Notes: generated from the letters alone by a model not told the origin. Counted from the first letter of the stretch, positions 35,970 through 44,767 are shown. The stretch is 64,000 nt of DNA from an uncultured Acidobacteriota bacterium (GCA_903847975.1 CAINFC010000166.1:16188-80187), one strand, 5' to 3'. Translations and numbers: made by a program.

Positions 35970-38027
35970 CTAGGGCTGATACTTCCCGGACGATGCCATC
36001 CGCCCGGCTTCTTCCCAGAGGGCCAGAATCTGTCTCCGGCCGCGGTCGGGAGTACCGGCATAAGATTCCAGAACCTTCTGCAGGCCTTTACCCAGCCGGA
36101 CGGCCGCTTCGGGGTAGGATCGATCGGCGGCGGTCTGCGAGGCTACCTCCGGCAGGGGCGGCAGCTTTTGCTCCGACTGCAGCTTATGCCGCAGCTGCAT
36201 GGCCGCCAGCGTTGCCAGGATAATCCGGGCATGGCTGCCCTCATAGGATTCCGACGGGCCCCGCTTCTTCATCAGCCGCTCGAAATTTTCGACGCGCTGG
36301 AAAAACGAGACAGGCAGTCGGGACGATTCCGGAAGCGACGAGAAACGATCCCAGAGCGGGTCCTTCGGCGCCGGCAGCGGCGGGGCCGGGCTCTCCCGCT
36401 TTTCCTTTTCCGGCCTGGTTGCGGAGGCGTTCCCCAGGAGGATCTGCAGCCGGGTGCGATCGGGCAGCTGGCTGTAAGGCAGCGTCACCGATCGTGAGTC
36501 GAAGTGTCGCCAGGCCTTCCCGTTGAGCACTACGGCAGTCACCGGGCCCTGCCCGGTGGTCGACAGATAGAGGCTCTTGGAACCGAAGCGGATCGGAAAG
36601 CGCTGCTCCAGCCGGGTGATCCCCGGAGGGATGTGCGGCCGCAGCTCCAGGTGATCCGCGCGGTAAAAATACTCGAAAAGCCCGCGGATCATGGCTGCAG
36701 GGCTACCCCAGTTGTCGTACACGCAGTTGATCGGCTGCTTGGGCTGGTAAACCCGGTTTCCAAAATCCACCAGCGGATTGTCCATGCGGAACTGCCGGGC
36801 GTAGCCAAGCATTTTACGGAAGGAGCGCCGGGCATCTTCGAACGCTCCCAGGCGGTAGTAGGCCAGGATCATGCGCGCCTCGCAGGTCGTCCAATGTCCG
36901 CCGTTCACCCAGGTGCCGAAGGACCAGAGCCACTCCCGATCGCCGGTATACATATCGTCCAGCCCGGGGTAGTTGGTCAGAATCAGGTCGTTGGGCCGCA
37001 GGCCGCGGATGGAGGAAAGGACGCGGAAGATTTTCCCGGCCTGCTCGTCGTCGGCTACATGGAAGGCGATGGCGTCGTGGTTGCAGACCGCTTCCAAATA
37101 GCCGTGCCGCGGGGCGCCGAACACGCCGTGCCGGGTGCCGTCGGGATCCAGGCTCTTGATCAGGTAGCCCTCCTCGGTGGTCATGGCCCGGAGCCCCCGC
37201 CGGGCGGAATCGCGCAGCGCCCGATAGCGGTCGGCTTTCCGGCTCTCGCCGGCCATGGTTTCCAGCTCGATCATACGGTCCAGTGCCGCAATGTGGGTTA
37301 CCGAAAGTCCGGTCAGGTAGGCTGGCCGGAAGGTGCCGTCCGGCTGCTTCCATCCGGCGAAGCTGGGAGCGAGGAGATTTCCGGCGGGGCCCACCAGAAA
37401 AAGGTTGTTCCGGGGGTCGCGCCGCGATTCGATAAACTCGACGCTCCGCTCCAGCAGAGGGAGATAATGGCGCAGAGCGCCCCGGTCCCGGCTGACCAGC
37501 AGCAGTTCGGACTGCAGAACCACACCCGCGGCGGTAAATTCCATTCCCCAGTCGTGGATGTCGATTCGGCCGTCGCCCTGCTTGTAATAGATCAGGCCCG
37601 GTGCGGCGGCATCGCAGAGGCAGCCGTCCGGTGCGACCCAGTTCTTTTCCCCTTTTCTTTTCCCGTCCCCCATCTGCGAAAACCACAGATCCTGGGAGTT
37701 CTGAAGAAAGGTGGTATAGGGCTCGGTCAGGAAGGGCAGGGCGGCGTAGGTCGGACCGTAGCTGTTCTGGATCCACCAGGCTCCCCAGGTGGGGCCTTCG
37801 ACAAATCCGTTCCAGGCGGGAGAATAGAGCATGGAGACGTTCTGGAACTCCGGATCCGGGTAGAACATGCGACCGCAGATGTCCAGGAGCCGAAGGTACT
37901 CGGCATCTCCCTGCCCTCGAAAGTACCGCCCCTCGAATCGGTCAGCGGCGGTCGCGGGCGGCGGCGGAAGAAACCAGAGGAGGAGCAGGAGGGCGATCCA
38001 TCGGGGGGTTCTTTTCGTTCGGTCCAT
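35970..38027 (-). CDS. Secreted (alpha/alpha)6-barrel glycosidase-like protein
   Basis: A 685-residue exported protein (signal peptide about 1-28, ending PATAADRF). The central 450 residues show the alternating helices and Trp/Asp/Glu-rich loops of the six-hairpin glycosidase superfamily (relatives GH63, GH37, GH94): IDIHDWGMEFTAAGVVL, LWSFGTWVNGGHW, INCVYDNWGSPAAMIRGLFE, followed by a short beta-sandwich (LELRPHIPPG) and a helical tail. Asp and Glu residues suitable as acid/base are present but cannot be assigned. Substrate unknown; the context suggests a plant or algal glycan. It starts 11 bp after the PfkB gene stop, so the two form an operon. Confidence 0.75.
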   Translation of the reverse strand: MDRTKRTPRWIALLLLLWFLPPPPATAADRFEGRYFRGQGDAEYLRLLDICGRMFYPDPEFQNVSMLYSPAWNGFVEGPTWGAWWIQNSYGPTYAALPFLTEPYTTFLQNSQDLWFSQMGDGKRKGEKNWVAPDGCLCDAAAPGLIYYKQGDGRIDIHDWGMEFTAAGVVLQSELLLVSRDRGALRHYLPLLERSVEFIESRRDPRNNLFLVGPAGNLLAPSFAGWKQPDGTFRPAYLTGLSVTHIAALDRMIELETMAGESRKADRYRALRDSARRGLRAMTTEEGYLIKSLDPDGTRHGVFGAPRHGYLEAVCNHDAIAFHVADDEQAGKIFRVLSSIRGLRPNDLILTNYPGLDDMYTGDREWLWSFGTWVNGGHWTTCEARMILAYYRLGAFEDARRSFRKMLGYARQFRMDNPLVDFGNRVYQPKQPINCVYDNWGSPAAMIRGLFEYFYRADHLELRPHIPPGITRLEQRFPIRFGSKSLYLSTTGQGPVTAVVLNGKAWRHFDSRSVTLPYSQLPDRTRLQILLGNASATRPEKEKRESPAPPLPAPKDPLWDRFSSLPESSRLPVSFFQRVENFERLMKKRGPSESYEGSHARIILATLAAMQLRHKLQSEQKLPPLPEVASQTAADRSYPEAAVRLGKGLQKVLESYAGTPDRGRRQILALWEEAGRMASSGKYQP

Positions 38028-38038
38028 GGTGGAAGTCC

Positions 38039-38935
38039 TTATTCGTCCGGCCGGATCGACCCGGGACGCAGCTGACCGGCGTTCCATTGCGCGCAACGGA
38101 TACCCATGTCTGCTGCGGCGACCGCATCCCTCGTTTTCATCCAGCAGGAGGAAAAACCGGCGGCAAAAGCGTCTCCGCTGCCGATGGTGTTAACGGGCAC
38201 AATGCCGGGCACGGGCAGGCGATGGAGTTTCTCCCCGAAGGCGGCCCGGACGGGCCGTTCCCCGTCGGTCAGGATGACCCCGGTTCCCGCACGGGACAGG
38301 GCCAGCATCCTCTCCTCTACGGCCTCCTGCGGCGGATCCGGATTTCCCGGGAAAAAAGTATGAATGAATTCCGTGAGGTTGGGCTTGATGAAATCCGGAT
38401 GCTCGGCAAGGCAGAGCTGCAGGTCGGTCCCGCGGATGTCCAGGAGAACGGCTTTGCCCTGCGCTTTGGCCGAGGAGACCATCCACGGAAAAAGCCGCGG
38501 GGAGAAGCCCGGCGCCTGGGTTCCGGTCAGGAGGAGCATTCCGGCACCCGGCAGCAAAGCCGAGAACCGCTCCCGGACGTCCTGCCCGGTGGCCGGGCAT
38601 ACCGGTTCCGCTTCTTCGACAATTTCGGTCGAGGTGTGCGCTTCCTCGCTCAGCAGAGTGAAGCAGATCCGGATTTCCGTTCCGGAATCCACCCATTCCA
38701 CTTCGAGCCCGTCCCGGGCCGCCAGCTGCAGAAAAAACGGGCGCCACGCACCTCCGGCCTGGGACAGCAGGACGGCACGTTCCCCAAGCTGGTGCAGAAC
38801 CCGCGTGACGTTGACTCCTTTGCCGGAGGCATCCACGCGAAAACGGCGGGCCCGGTTCACCCCGTCCTCTTTCAAGGCGGCGAGAAGGTAGGTGCGCTGG
38901 ACTACCGGATTGAGGCAGACGGTGAGAAATTTCAT
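38039..38935 (-). CDS. PfkB-family sugar/phosphosugar kinase (1-phosphofructokinase-like)
   Basis: A 298-residue ribokinase-fold kinase. The opening FLTVCLNPVVQRTY is the pattern of 1-phosphofructokinase/tagatose-6-phosphate kinases rather than ribokinase. DASGKGVNVTRVL is the N-terminal PfkB motif, and the C-terminal signature NTIGSGDAFAAGF contains the catalytic Asp and anion hole. It phosphorylates a sugar or sugar phosphate using ATP; fructose-1-phosphate or tagatose-6-phosphate would fit. It is the first gene of a two-gene operon with the glycosidase. A hairpin terminator of the upstream cytochrome gene lies just before it, so it probably has its own weak promoter or depends on read-through. 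Confidence 0.82.
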   Translation of the reverse strand: MKFLTVCLNPVVQRTYLLAALKEDGVNRARRFRVDASGKGVNVTRVLHQLGERAVLLSQAGGAWRPFFLQLAARDGLEVEWVDSGTEIRICFTLLSEEAHTSTEIVEEAEPVCPATGQDVRERFSALLPGAGMLLLTGTQAPGFSPRLFPWMVSSAKAQGKAVLLDIRGTDLQLCLAEHPDFIKPNLTEFIHTFFPGNPDPPQEAVEERMLALSRAGTGVILTDGERPVRAAFGEKLHRLPVPGIVPVNTIGSGDAFAAGFSSCWMKTRDAVAAADMGIRCAQWNAGQLRPGSIRPDE

Positions 38936-38949
38936 GTGCCGGAAGGGCT

Positions 38950-38992
38950 AAAATGAAAACCGGCGGAAGCATGTGGCGCATGCTTCCGCCGG
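38950..38992 (-). terminator. Rho-independent terminator of the cytochrome gene
   Basis: A perfect 14-bp inverted repeat (CCGGCGGAAGCATG and its complement, 38960-38992) with a 5-nt loop. On the minus strand the T-rich tail TTTTCATTTTA follows. It lies about 50 bp after the cytochrome stop. Confidence 0.8.
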
Positions 38993-39038
38993 CATCAGAG
39001 GTTATACCTTCGAAACGAAGGACATCAGCAGTCCGGAT

Positions 39039-40853
39039 TTACGGCTTGGTGTTCCACCAGAGCCCGCCGGGTCCGAAGTAGTTGACCAGGTGCTTGGCCA
39101 GCTCGATTTCGTTCGCGGTTCCGAATTTGACGTCGTTCGGCGTGGGATTGGCCGGTATATCGGTCCAGACGATCGCCTTGCCGCGGTGGCAGCTGGCGGA
39201 GCAGGAGTTGATGTTACCGGAGGAGCCCCAGGTATTGCCGGTTCCGGCCGTCTTGGCCAGAGCGATGGTATCTTCCGGGCGGGCCGGCATAAAGGTGTGG
39301 GTGGCGCCCTCGATGGTCCCGTGACCGGACGTCGGTGCCATGTGACAGGTGGTGCAGCGGGAGAGTCCGAAGCTGCGCTCGGCCCCTTCCGGATGATGGG
39401 TGTGCGCTTCCGTCACTTCGCGGATGGCGGTGAGGTTTGTATCCCAGGCGTTAATCATACCCTTGTTCAGCTTGGCAAAAGGTCCGTAGCCCGCATGGCA
39501 TCCGAGACAGAAGCTGTTGTTTTCCACCATGGTGTGCTTCACGGTTACGCCGCTGCGGGTAATGGTATCGCGCACCTGGGCCGGATTCGTGGTTTCGGCA
39601 TGCGAGTTGTGGCAGTCGTTGCAGGCGATCCCGTGGGAACCGGTGTAGTGGGCGCTGCTCTTGTAGCTGTCAATGCGGGCGCCGACATAGTTCCAGCCAT
39701 CGGGCCACTTGCCGCCGGTGAACACCTGGTAGGCATCCAGGGCCTGCGGAGGATTGGTCAGCACGTAAGGCTTGTTGTTCTTTTCATCATAGGTGAACCC
39801 CCAGGTTTTGTTCGGGGCGGAAGCGATCTGCACGTGGCACTGCAAACAGACATTGCTGCGCAGCCGGTTGTCGGTAATTTCGGCGGGATTCACGATCAGC
39901 GTGGCATCCTTGGGATTGCCGACGTGATTGGAGCCGGGGCCATGGCAGCTTTCGCAGCTGATGTTGGCCAGATCGGCATTGCCGTCACCGTCCAGATCCG
40001 GGTAGTTCGGGCTGGCGGTGGGCAGCATGATGGCCGGATAGGGGTTGACGACGTATTCACCGGCTTTGCTCAGGTAAGCTTTTTTAACTCCGGTGATGTG
40101 GCAGCCGGAGCACTGCTTCAGGTAGTTCTGTCCCTGCATGGTGGTATTGGTCAGGGCAGCGACAACGCCGCCGACTTTGACGTTGGGAGTGTTCCCGGTG
40201 TACCAGGCGGGGATATTGGTGGTCCAGCCGGTTCCACCCCAAACGGCCGGTCCGAAGTAGATGGAATCGCTCCACTTGCTGGTCGTATCGCTCACCGGAA
40301 CGCGGACCATGTAGCGCTGTCCGTTGCCGACGCTCTGGCCGGCCAGGGTGGCTACGACCCACAGTTTGACTCCCGTGGGGCCCAGCTGAATGTAATACTT
40401 GTCGGCTGCGGCATCGTACGACAGAATCGGCGCATTGGGAATCAGCGCTTCAAAAGGAGAATTCCTGATATTGTTGAAATCCAGCCCCATCATGAAATCG
40501 TCTACGGATCCCTTCAGGCTGTTGGCCATAACTCCTTTCCCGGCTTTCAGAGTGTAGGTGGCCATGGGTTTGCGAATGAAATAGGAATGCTTGGTGTGCA
40601 GCCAATGGGTGGATTCCGGAGTTCGGCTGGTGTGGCACATCAGGCACACTTCGGCGCCGATGTAAAAAGCGTTGGCGGATTGGGCTTCCGGATAATTGGC
40701 AAGCAGGGTATTTGCAAATTCCTGCATCTGCTGGCCATCCACAGGGGCATGCGTGGAGATGAGCGATAACTCCTGGGCAGAGACCCCTGCTACGCACAGC
40801 ACGGAGACCGCCAGCAAAGCGAGAAGAACAGACTTCATCTTCTTGAAATACAT
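39039..40853 (-). CDS. Octahaem c-type cytochrome
   Basis: A 604-residue periplasmic or outer-membrane-associated multihaem cytochrome. Signal peptide about 1-26 (ends GVSAQE). Seven CxxCH haem sites are at residues 70-74, 248-252, 300-304, 336-340, 411-415, 449-453 and 500-504. An eighth is the unusual CX3CH at 551-556 (CSASCH). A calcium-like loop DLDGDGNADL precedes the third haem. The 175 residues between the first and second haems have no cysteine and form a separate, sheet-like domain. Likely role is electron transfer to an external or periplasmic acceptor. It is not a typical nitrite or hydroxylamine reductase because no CxxCK site is present. Ribosome site GAGGAGG and a good promoter are present. 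Confidence 0.88.
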   Translation of the reverse strand: MYFKKMKSVLLALLAVSVLCVAGVSAQELSLISTHAPVDGQQMQEFANTLLANYPEAQSANAFYIGAEVCLMCHTSRTPESTHWLHTKHSYFIRKPMATYTLKAGKGVMANSLKGSVDDFMMGLDFNNIRNSPFEALIPNAPILSYDAAADKYYIQLGPTGVKLWVVATLAGQSVGNGQRYMVRVPVSDTTSKWSDSIYFGPAVWGGTGWTTNIPAWYTGNTPNVKVGGVVAALTNTTMQGQNYLKQCSGCHITGVKKAYLSKAGEYVVNPYPAIMLPTASPNYPDLDGDGNADLANISCESCHGPGSNHVGNPKDATLIVNPAEITDNRLRSNVCLQCHVQIASAPNKTWGFTYDEKNNKPYVLTNPPQALDAYQVFTGGKWPDGWNYVGARIDSYKSSAHYTGSHGIACNDCHNSHAETTNPAQVRDTITRSGVTVKHTMVENNSFCLGCHAGYGPFAKLNKGMINAWDTNLTAIREVTEAHTHHPEGAERSFGLSRCTTCHMAPTSGHGTIEGATHTFMPARPEDTIALAKTAGTGNTWGSSGNINSCSASCHRGKAIVWTDIPANPTPNDVKFGTANEIELAKHLVNYFGPGGLWWNTKP

Positions 40854-40899
40854 TAATACCTCCTCACGAAATGAAAGTAACGGATCTTTTCAGATGGAT

Positions 40900-40929
40900 A
40901 TTGTATTTTACATCAGGAATCAGGGTCAA
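40900..40929 (-). promoter_or_regulatory. sigma70-like promoter for the octahaem cytochrome
   Basis: Minus strand: TTGACC, 18-bp spacer, TACAAT, with the ATG about 45 bp downstream. Confidence 0.65.
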
Positions 40930-40974
40930 GAGGGGAATAAAGATTAGTTGCGGTTCCTTTCCGGGCGTTTTTGC

Positions 40975-41003
40975 TTGACCTTTGCGCTTAATTTTCCTAC
41001 TCT
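40975..41003 (+). promoter_or_regulatory. sigma70-like promoter for the phosphofructokinase
   Basis: Plus strand: TTGACC, 17-bp spacer, TACTCT, 21 bp before the ATG at 41025. It is divergent from the cytochrome promoter; the two -35 elements are 45 bp apart. Confidence 0.45.
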
Positions 41004-41024
41004 TTTCATTTTCAGGAGGTCCTC

Positions 41025-42356
41025 ATGGAGATGGAAGAAATATCGGTTACCCCGGAGGAAATGCAGATCCGGAACCTGGGAACCTGCCGGATCGATTCCC
41101 CGGTAAAAAATCAAACCGGTATCCGGTTTATCCACGACGGCGAGCAGGTCCTGTACGACGACCTGGTTAGCCGGGAAGCGAACAAAGGCATCGCCATCAT
41201 GGGCCAGGTGAGCCTGGAGCGGGCCGGCCCCCGGGAAAAGATCTATTTCGATCCGGCCAAGGTCCGCGTTGGGATCGTCACCTGCGGCGGGTTGTGCCCG
41301 GGGCTCAACGCCGTGATCCGGTCCACGGTGCTGGGTTTGTGGCACGTCTACGGCGTGCGCCATATTTATGGATTCAAGTACGGTTACGAGGGCTTTGTGG
41401 CCCGTTACGGGCATGACGTGGTGGATCTGAACCCCGACGTGGTGGACGGCTGGGAGGATCTCGGGGGTACCAAGCTGGGCTCCTCGCGAGGCCACCAGGA
41501 CCCGGAAGAGATCGTCGATTGCCTCGAGCGGATGAGCATTTCCCAGCTGTTCGTGGTCGGCGGGGACGGCACCATTCGCGGGGCGATCAAGATAGTGGAA
41601 GAGGTGCAGCGGAGAGGTCTCCATACAACGGTGATCGGCATACCCAAAACGATCGACAACGATATCCTGTTCATCGACGAGAGCTTCGGCTTCCAGACCG
41701 CAGCCGGTGCCGCCGTGCAGGCCCTGGACTGTGCGCATGTCGAGTCGAAGGGGGCTTTCAACGGGGTCGGCCTGGTCAAGCTGATGGGGCGCTATTCCGG
41801 GTTTATCGCCTGCACGGCCGCCCTGGCCATGAGCGACGTGAATTTTGTCCTGATTCCGGAAGTGCCGTTCTGCCTGGAGGGTCCCGGCGGCTTCTTGCCC
41901 GCCCTGAAGCGGCGGCTGGAAAGGCGCAGGCATGCCGTCGTGGTGGTGGCCGAGGGAGCCGGCCAGACTCTCATGAATGCCTCGGGAGAAATCGACGCCT
42001 CCGGTAACGCGCAGCTGCAGGACATCGGGGTGCTGCTGCGGGACCGCATTGTGGACTACCTGAAAAAATCCGGAATCCGCTCCACGGTCAAGTACATCGA
42101 CCCGTCCTACCTGATCCGGTCCGTTCCCCCCAATTCCCACGACAGCATCTATTGCCTGCAGCTGGGGCACGATGCCGTTCACGCCGCCATGGCCGGCAAG
42201 ACGGCCATGATCGTCGGCCGGTGGCACGGCTTGAACGTGCACATTCCCATGAGCGTCACCGCCAAGGGGCGGAAGCAGGTGGATCCCGGAAGGCCTCTGT
42301 GGCGTTCGGTTCTGGAAACGACCGGCCAGGCCCAGTGGTTTTGCGACCAGGATTGA
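41025..42356 (+). CDS. 6-phosphofructokinase, probably ATP-dependent (group II/clade X type)
   Basis: A 443-residue phosphofructokinase A-family enzyme phosphorylating fructose-6-phosphate. The nucleotide region GIVTCGGLCPGLNAVIR opens the domain. The phosphoryl-donor motif is GGDGTIRGA, with Gly at the position equivalent to residue 104 of the E. coli enzyme, which favours ATP over pyrophosphate. The later motif is GIPKTIDND, with Lys at the position equivalent to 124, as in PPi enzymes and the long clade-X ATP enzymes. The catalytic Asp is in TIDND, and MGRYSGF is present. An about 85-residue N-terminal extension fits clade X. Ribosome site CAGGAGG. Confidence 0.88.
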   Translation: MEMEEISVTPEEMQIRNLGTCRIDSPVKNQTGIRFIHDGEQVLYDDLVSREANKGIAIMGQVSLERAGPREKIYFDPAKVRVGIVTCGGLCPGLNAVIRSTVLGLWHVYGVRHIYGFKYGYEGFVARYGHDVVDLNPDVVDGWEDLGGTKLGSSRGHQDPEEIVDCLERMSISQLFVVGGDGTIRGAIKIVEEVQRRGLHTTVIGIPKTIDNDILFIDESFGFQTAAGAAVQALDCAHVESKGAFNGVGLVKLMGRYSGFIACTAALAMSDVNFVLIPEVPFCLEGPGGFLPALKRRLERRRHAVVVVAEGAGQTLMNASGEIDASGNAQLQDIGVLLRDRIVDYLKKSGIRSTVKYIDPSYLIRSVPPNSHDSIYCLQLGHDAVHAAMAGKTAMIVGRWHGLNVHIPMSVTAKGRKQVDPGRPLWRSVLETTGQAQWFCDQD

Positions 42357-42381
42357 AATATCCGGACCGGCAGCCGGCCGG

Positions 42382-42411
42382 TTTCCCAAAAGGGAAAATT
42401 TGGGGTATAGT
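42382..42411 (+). promoter_or_regulatory. Palindrome overlapping a possible promoter upstream of the CDP-alcohol gene
   Basis: Perfect palindrome TTTCCC-AAAA-GGGAAA at 42382-42397, then TATAGT at 42406-42411. TTCCCA at 42383-42388 could serve as -35 with a 17-bp spacer. The palindrome would then be an operator; it might instead be part of the phosphofructokinase 3' end. Confidence 0.35.
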
Positions 42412-42456
42412 CACCCTTTTTCCCAATAACTTATTGCATCGATTCCAATAATTCCT

Positions 42457-43068
42457 ATGGCAGGTATCAGCAACGCAATCGGACAGGCGGGCAAATCGAT
42501 TATCGACGTGATCGTCCGCTTTCTTTCCGCCATCCGGGTGCACCCCAACCTTATTACCTTTGCCGGCTTTCTGATCAGCGTGGGGGCCGCCGGGGCCTTT
42601 GCCGTCGGCGCCTGGCGCACCGGGGCCGTCGTCGTCATCCTGGCCGGGCTGTTCGATATCCTGGATGGGGCGGTGGCCAGGACCTCCAAGACGGTGACCG
42701 GCTTTGGAGCCTTTTTCGATTCGGTCCTGGATCGCTACGGCGATATGGCCATCATGATCGGACTGATGATCTATTACATGTCGGTTTCCAACCGCTTTTA
42801 CGTGATCCTGGCGGCGGTGGTGCTGATGGGTACGGTCATGGTCAGCTACACGCGGGCCCGGGCCGAATCCCTGGTGGTCAAGTGCAAGATCGGCTTTCTG
42901 GAGCGGCCGGAGCGCCTGGTCCTGATGGTCATCGGCGGACTGTTTCACCGCATGGAGGCGGTTTTGTGGGTCATGGCCGTGCTCTCGCATCTCACGGTCA
43001 TCGGCCGAATCTATTTCACCTGGCAGGAGCTGAAGTTCGAGTCGATCCGGAACCGGCCGAAGCTTTAA
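42457..43068 (+). CDS. CDP-alcohol phosphatidyltransferase
   Basis: A 203-residue integral membrane enzyme with about five or six hydrophobic helices. It carries the complete family signature DG-x2-AR-x8-G-x3-D-x3-D (DGAVARTSKTVTGFGAFFD, then SVLD). It joins a CDP-activated lipid (CDP-diacylglycerol) to an alcohol such as inositol phosphate or glycerol phosphate, for membrane lipid synthesis. The acceptor cannot be named; size and motif resemble phosphatidylinositol-phosphate synthases. No Shine-Dalgarno sequence precedes the ATG (CCAATAATTCCT), unlike its neighbours. It stands alone between phosphofructokinase and the convergent kduI gene. Confidence 0.88.
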   Translation: MAGISNAIGQAGKSIIDVIVRFLSAIRVHPNLITFAGFLISVGAAGAFAVGAWRTGAVVVILAGLFDILDGAVARTSKTVTGFGAFFDSVLDRYGDMAIMIGLMIYYMSVSNRFYVILAAVVLMGTVMVSYTRARAESLVVKCKIGFLERPERLVLMVIGGLFHRMEAVLWVMAVLSHLTVIGRIYFTWQELKFESIRNRPKL

Positions 43069-43080
43069 GCCGTTCTTTTT

Positions 43081-43911
43081 TTAGCGCAGCGATTCGATCG
43101 GAGCGGCATCCATATCGCCGAACTCCTGGTTTTCCCCGCCCATGGCCCATACGAAGGTATAGTGGCTGGTGCCGACTCCGGCGTGAATGGACCAGCTGGG
43201 GGACAGAACCGCCTGCCCGTCCCGGACTACCAGGTGCCGGGTTTCCTGCGGGTCGCCCATGCAATGGATGACGGCCGCACCGGGGGCCAGGTCGAAGTAC
43301 ATATAAACCTCGCTCCGGCGCGGGTGGGTGTGGGGCGGCATGGTATTCCAGACGCTTCCCGGGGCCAGCTCGGTAAAGCCCATCACCAGCTGGCAGCTGG
43401 GAATTCCCGCAGGGTGGATGTACTTGTAAATGGTTCGCTCGTTGGCTCCCGCGGAGCTGCCGAGGTGAGCCGGTTCCGCATCGGACTTCCTCGCCTGCCG
43501 CGTCGGCAGGGCCAGGTGGGCCGGGTAGCTGACCAGGTAAAACCGGGCCGGCTTCCGGGAGTCGCTGCTACAGAAGGAAATCTCGGGATTTCCGCGTCCG
43601 ACGTAAAGGGCATCCCGGTTGGCCATAAGGAATTCTTCTTTCCCCACTCGGACTGAACCTTCCGCACCGAGGTTGAGGATGCCGATTTCCCGGCGCTCGG
43701 TGAAGTAGTTTGCGGCCAACTCCCGGCTGGTTGGCAGCCCGACGGGCGATTGGCCCGGGGAGATGCCGCCGACGATGGCCCGGTCGATGTGCGAGTAGAC
43801 CAGGCGGAAGGCATCCTGGGGGAAGAGGTCTTCGATTAAAAAGGCCTCGCGGAGTTCCGCGGTGTTCATGCGGGAAAAGCGAACCATGTCGGGAGAGTGA
43901 CGAACGTCCAT
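43081..43911 (-). CDS. kduI: 5-dehydro-4-deoxy-D-glucuronate isomerase
   Basis: A 276-residue cupin enzyme that converts 5-keto-4-deoxyuronate (from unsaturated uronates released by polysaccharide lyases) to 2,5-diketo-3-deoxygluconate. The length equals the usual 278. The zinc-binding residues are visible in PPHTHPRRSEVYMYF (two His and Glu) and in WSIHAGVGT (the third His). The N-terminal half contains the family segments LGAEGSVRVG and ALYVGRGN. It follows kduD by 51 bp on the same strand with a GAGGAG site, so the pair forms a kduD-kduI operon acting in cytosolic pectin or glycosaminoglycan uronate catabolism. Confidence 0.95.
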   Translation of the reverse strand: MDVRHSPDMVRFSRMNTAELREAFLIEDLFPQDAFRLVYSHIDRAIVGGISPGQSPVGLPTSRELAANYFTERREIGILNLGAEGSVRVGKEEFLMANRDALYVGRGNPEISFCSSDSRKPARFYLVSYPAHLALPTRQARKSDAEPAHLGSSAGANERTIYKYIHPAGIPSCQLVMGFTELAPGSVWNTMPPHTHPRRSEVYMYFDLAPGAAVIHCMGDPQETRHLVVRDGQAVLSPSWSIHAGVGTSHYTFVWAMGGENQEFGDMDAAPIESLR

Positions 43912-43962
43912 ATTATTATATGCTCCTCAATGGGAATATGAGATAACAGTTGCCGTTGCGGT

Positions 43963-44733
43963 TTAGCGGGCCAGCCAGCCGCCGTCGACGGCAAGAATGT
44001 GCCCGTGTACGTAATCCGAAGCCGCCGAGGCCAGGAAAACGACCGTGCCTTTGAGGTCCGAATTTTCACCCCAGCGCTCCGCGGGAATCCGGGCCAGAAT
44101 CGATGCTGCCCGGCCGGCATCGGCACGCAGGGCGGCGGTATTGTCGGTGGCCATGTAGCCCGGCGCGATCGCGTTCACGTTGATCCGGTGTCTGGCCCAT
44201 TCGTTGGCCAGAGCGCGGGTGATGCCCGCCACGCCGCTCTTGCTGGCGGTGTAGGCCGGTACGGTGATCCCTCCCTGGTAGGAGAGCATCGAGGCTACCT
44301 GGATGATTTTCCCGCCAGTTCCCTGGTTCAGAAAAACTTTGGCAACCGCCTGGGATAGGAAAAAGACGGTTTTCAGGTTCAGGGCCAATATGGCATCCCA
44401 GTCCTCTTCGGTAAAATCGATGGCCGGCCGCCTGCGGATCATGCCGGCATTGTTCACCAGGATATCGATTCTTCCGAATTCCTTCAGGGTCCGCTCCACG
44501 ACGGCAGCGATGGCGCCGCTGCGGGTCAGATCCTCCTGAAGCCCCAGAAAACGTCGTCCGGCTCCCGCCAGAAGGGTCTGCACTTCCTCAAACGATCCCA
44601 CGTCAACGCCGGCAATATCCGCGCCCGCTTCCGCCAGGGCTTCCGCCATGCCATAGCCCAGCCCGTTCGGGCGCGAGCAGCCGGTGACCAGGGCAACCTT
44701 ACCTTTCAACTGAAACTGTTCCAGGATACTCAT
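43963..44733 (-). CDS. kduD: 2-dehydro-3-deoxy-D-gluconate 5-dehydrogenase (SDR)
   Basis: A 256-residue classical short-chain dehydrogenase. The cofactor motif is TGCSRPNGLGYG, then NNAG. The catalytic Ser is in QVASMLSYQGG, and Tyr and Lys are in AYTASKSG. The C-terminus ends HILAVDGGWLAR as in KduD. It reduces 2,5-diketo-3-deoxygluconate to 2-keto-3-deoxygluconate with NADH, the step after KduI; the kduI gene 51 bp downstream supports the name over other SDRs. The glycine motif has a short insertion (SRPN) found in some KduD-like proteins. Promoter at 44768-44797. Confidence 0.9.
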   Translation of the reverse strand: MSILEQFQLKGKVALVTGCSRPNGLGYGMAEALAEAGADIAGVDVGSFEEVQTLLAGAGRRFLGLQEDLTRSGAIAAVVERTLKEFGRIDILVNNAGMIRRRPAIDFTEEDWDAILALNLKTVFFLSQAVAKVFLNQGTGGKIIQVASMLSYQGGITVPAYTASKSGVAGITRALANEWARHRINVNAIAPGYMATDNTAALRADAGRAASILARIPAERWGENSDLKGTVVFLASAASDYVHGHILAVDGGWLAR

Positions 44734-44767
44734 GCCGCGACCTCTTTTCTATATGTTCGATCGGCAA

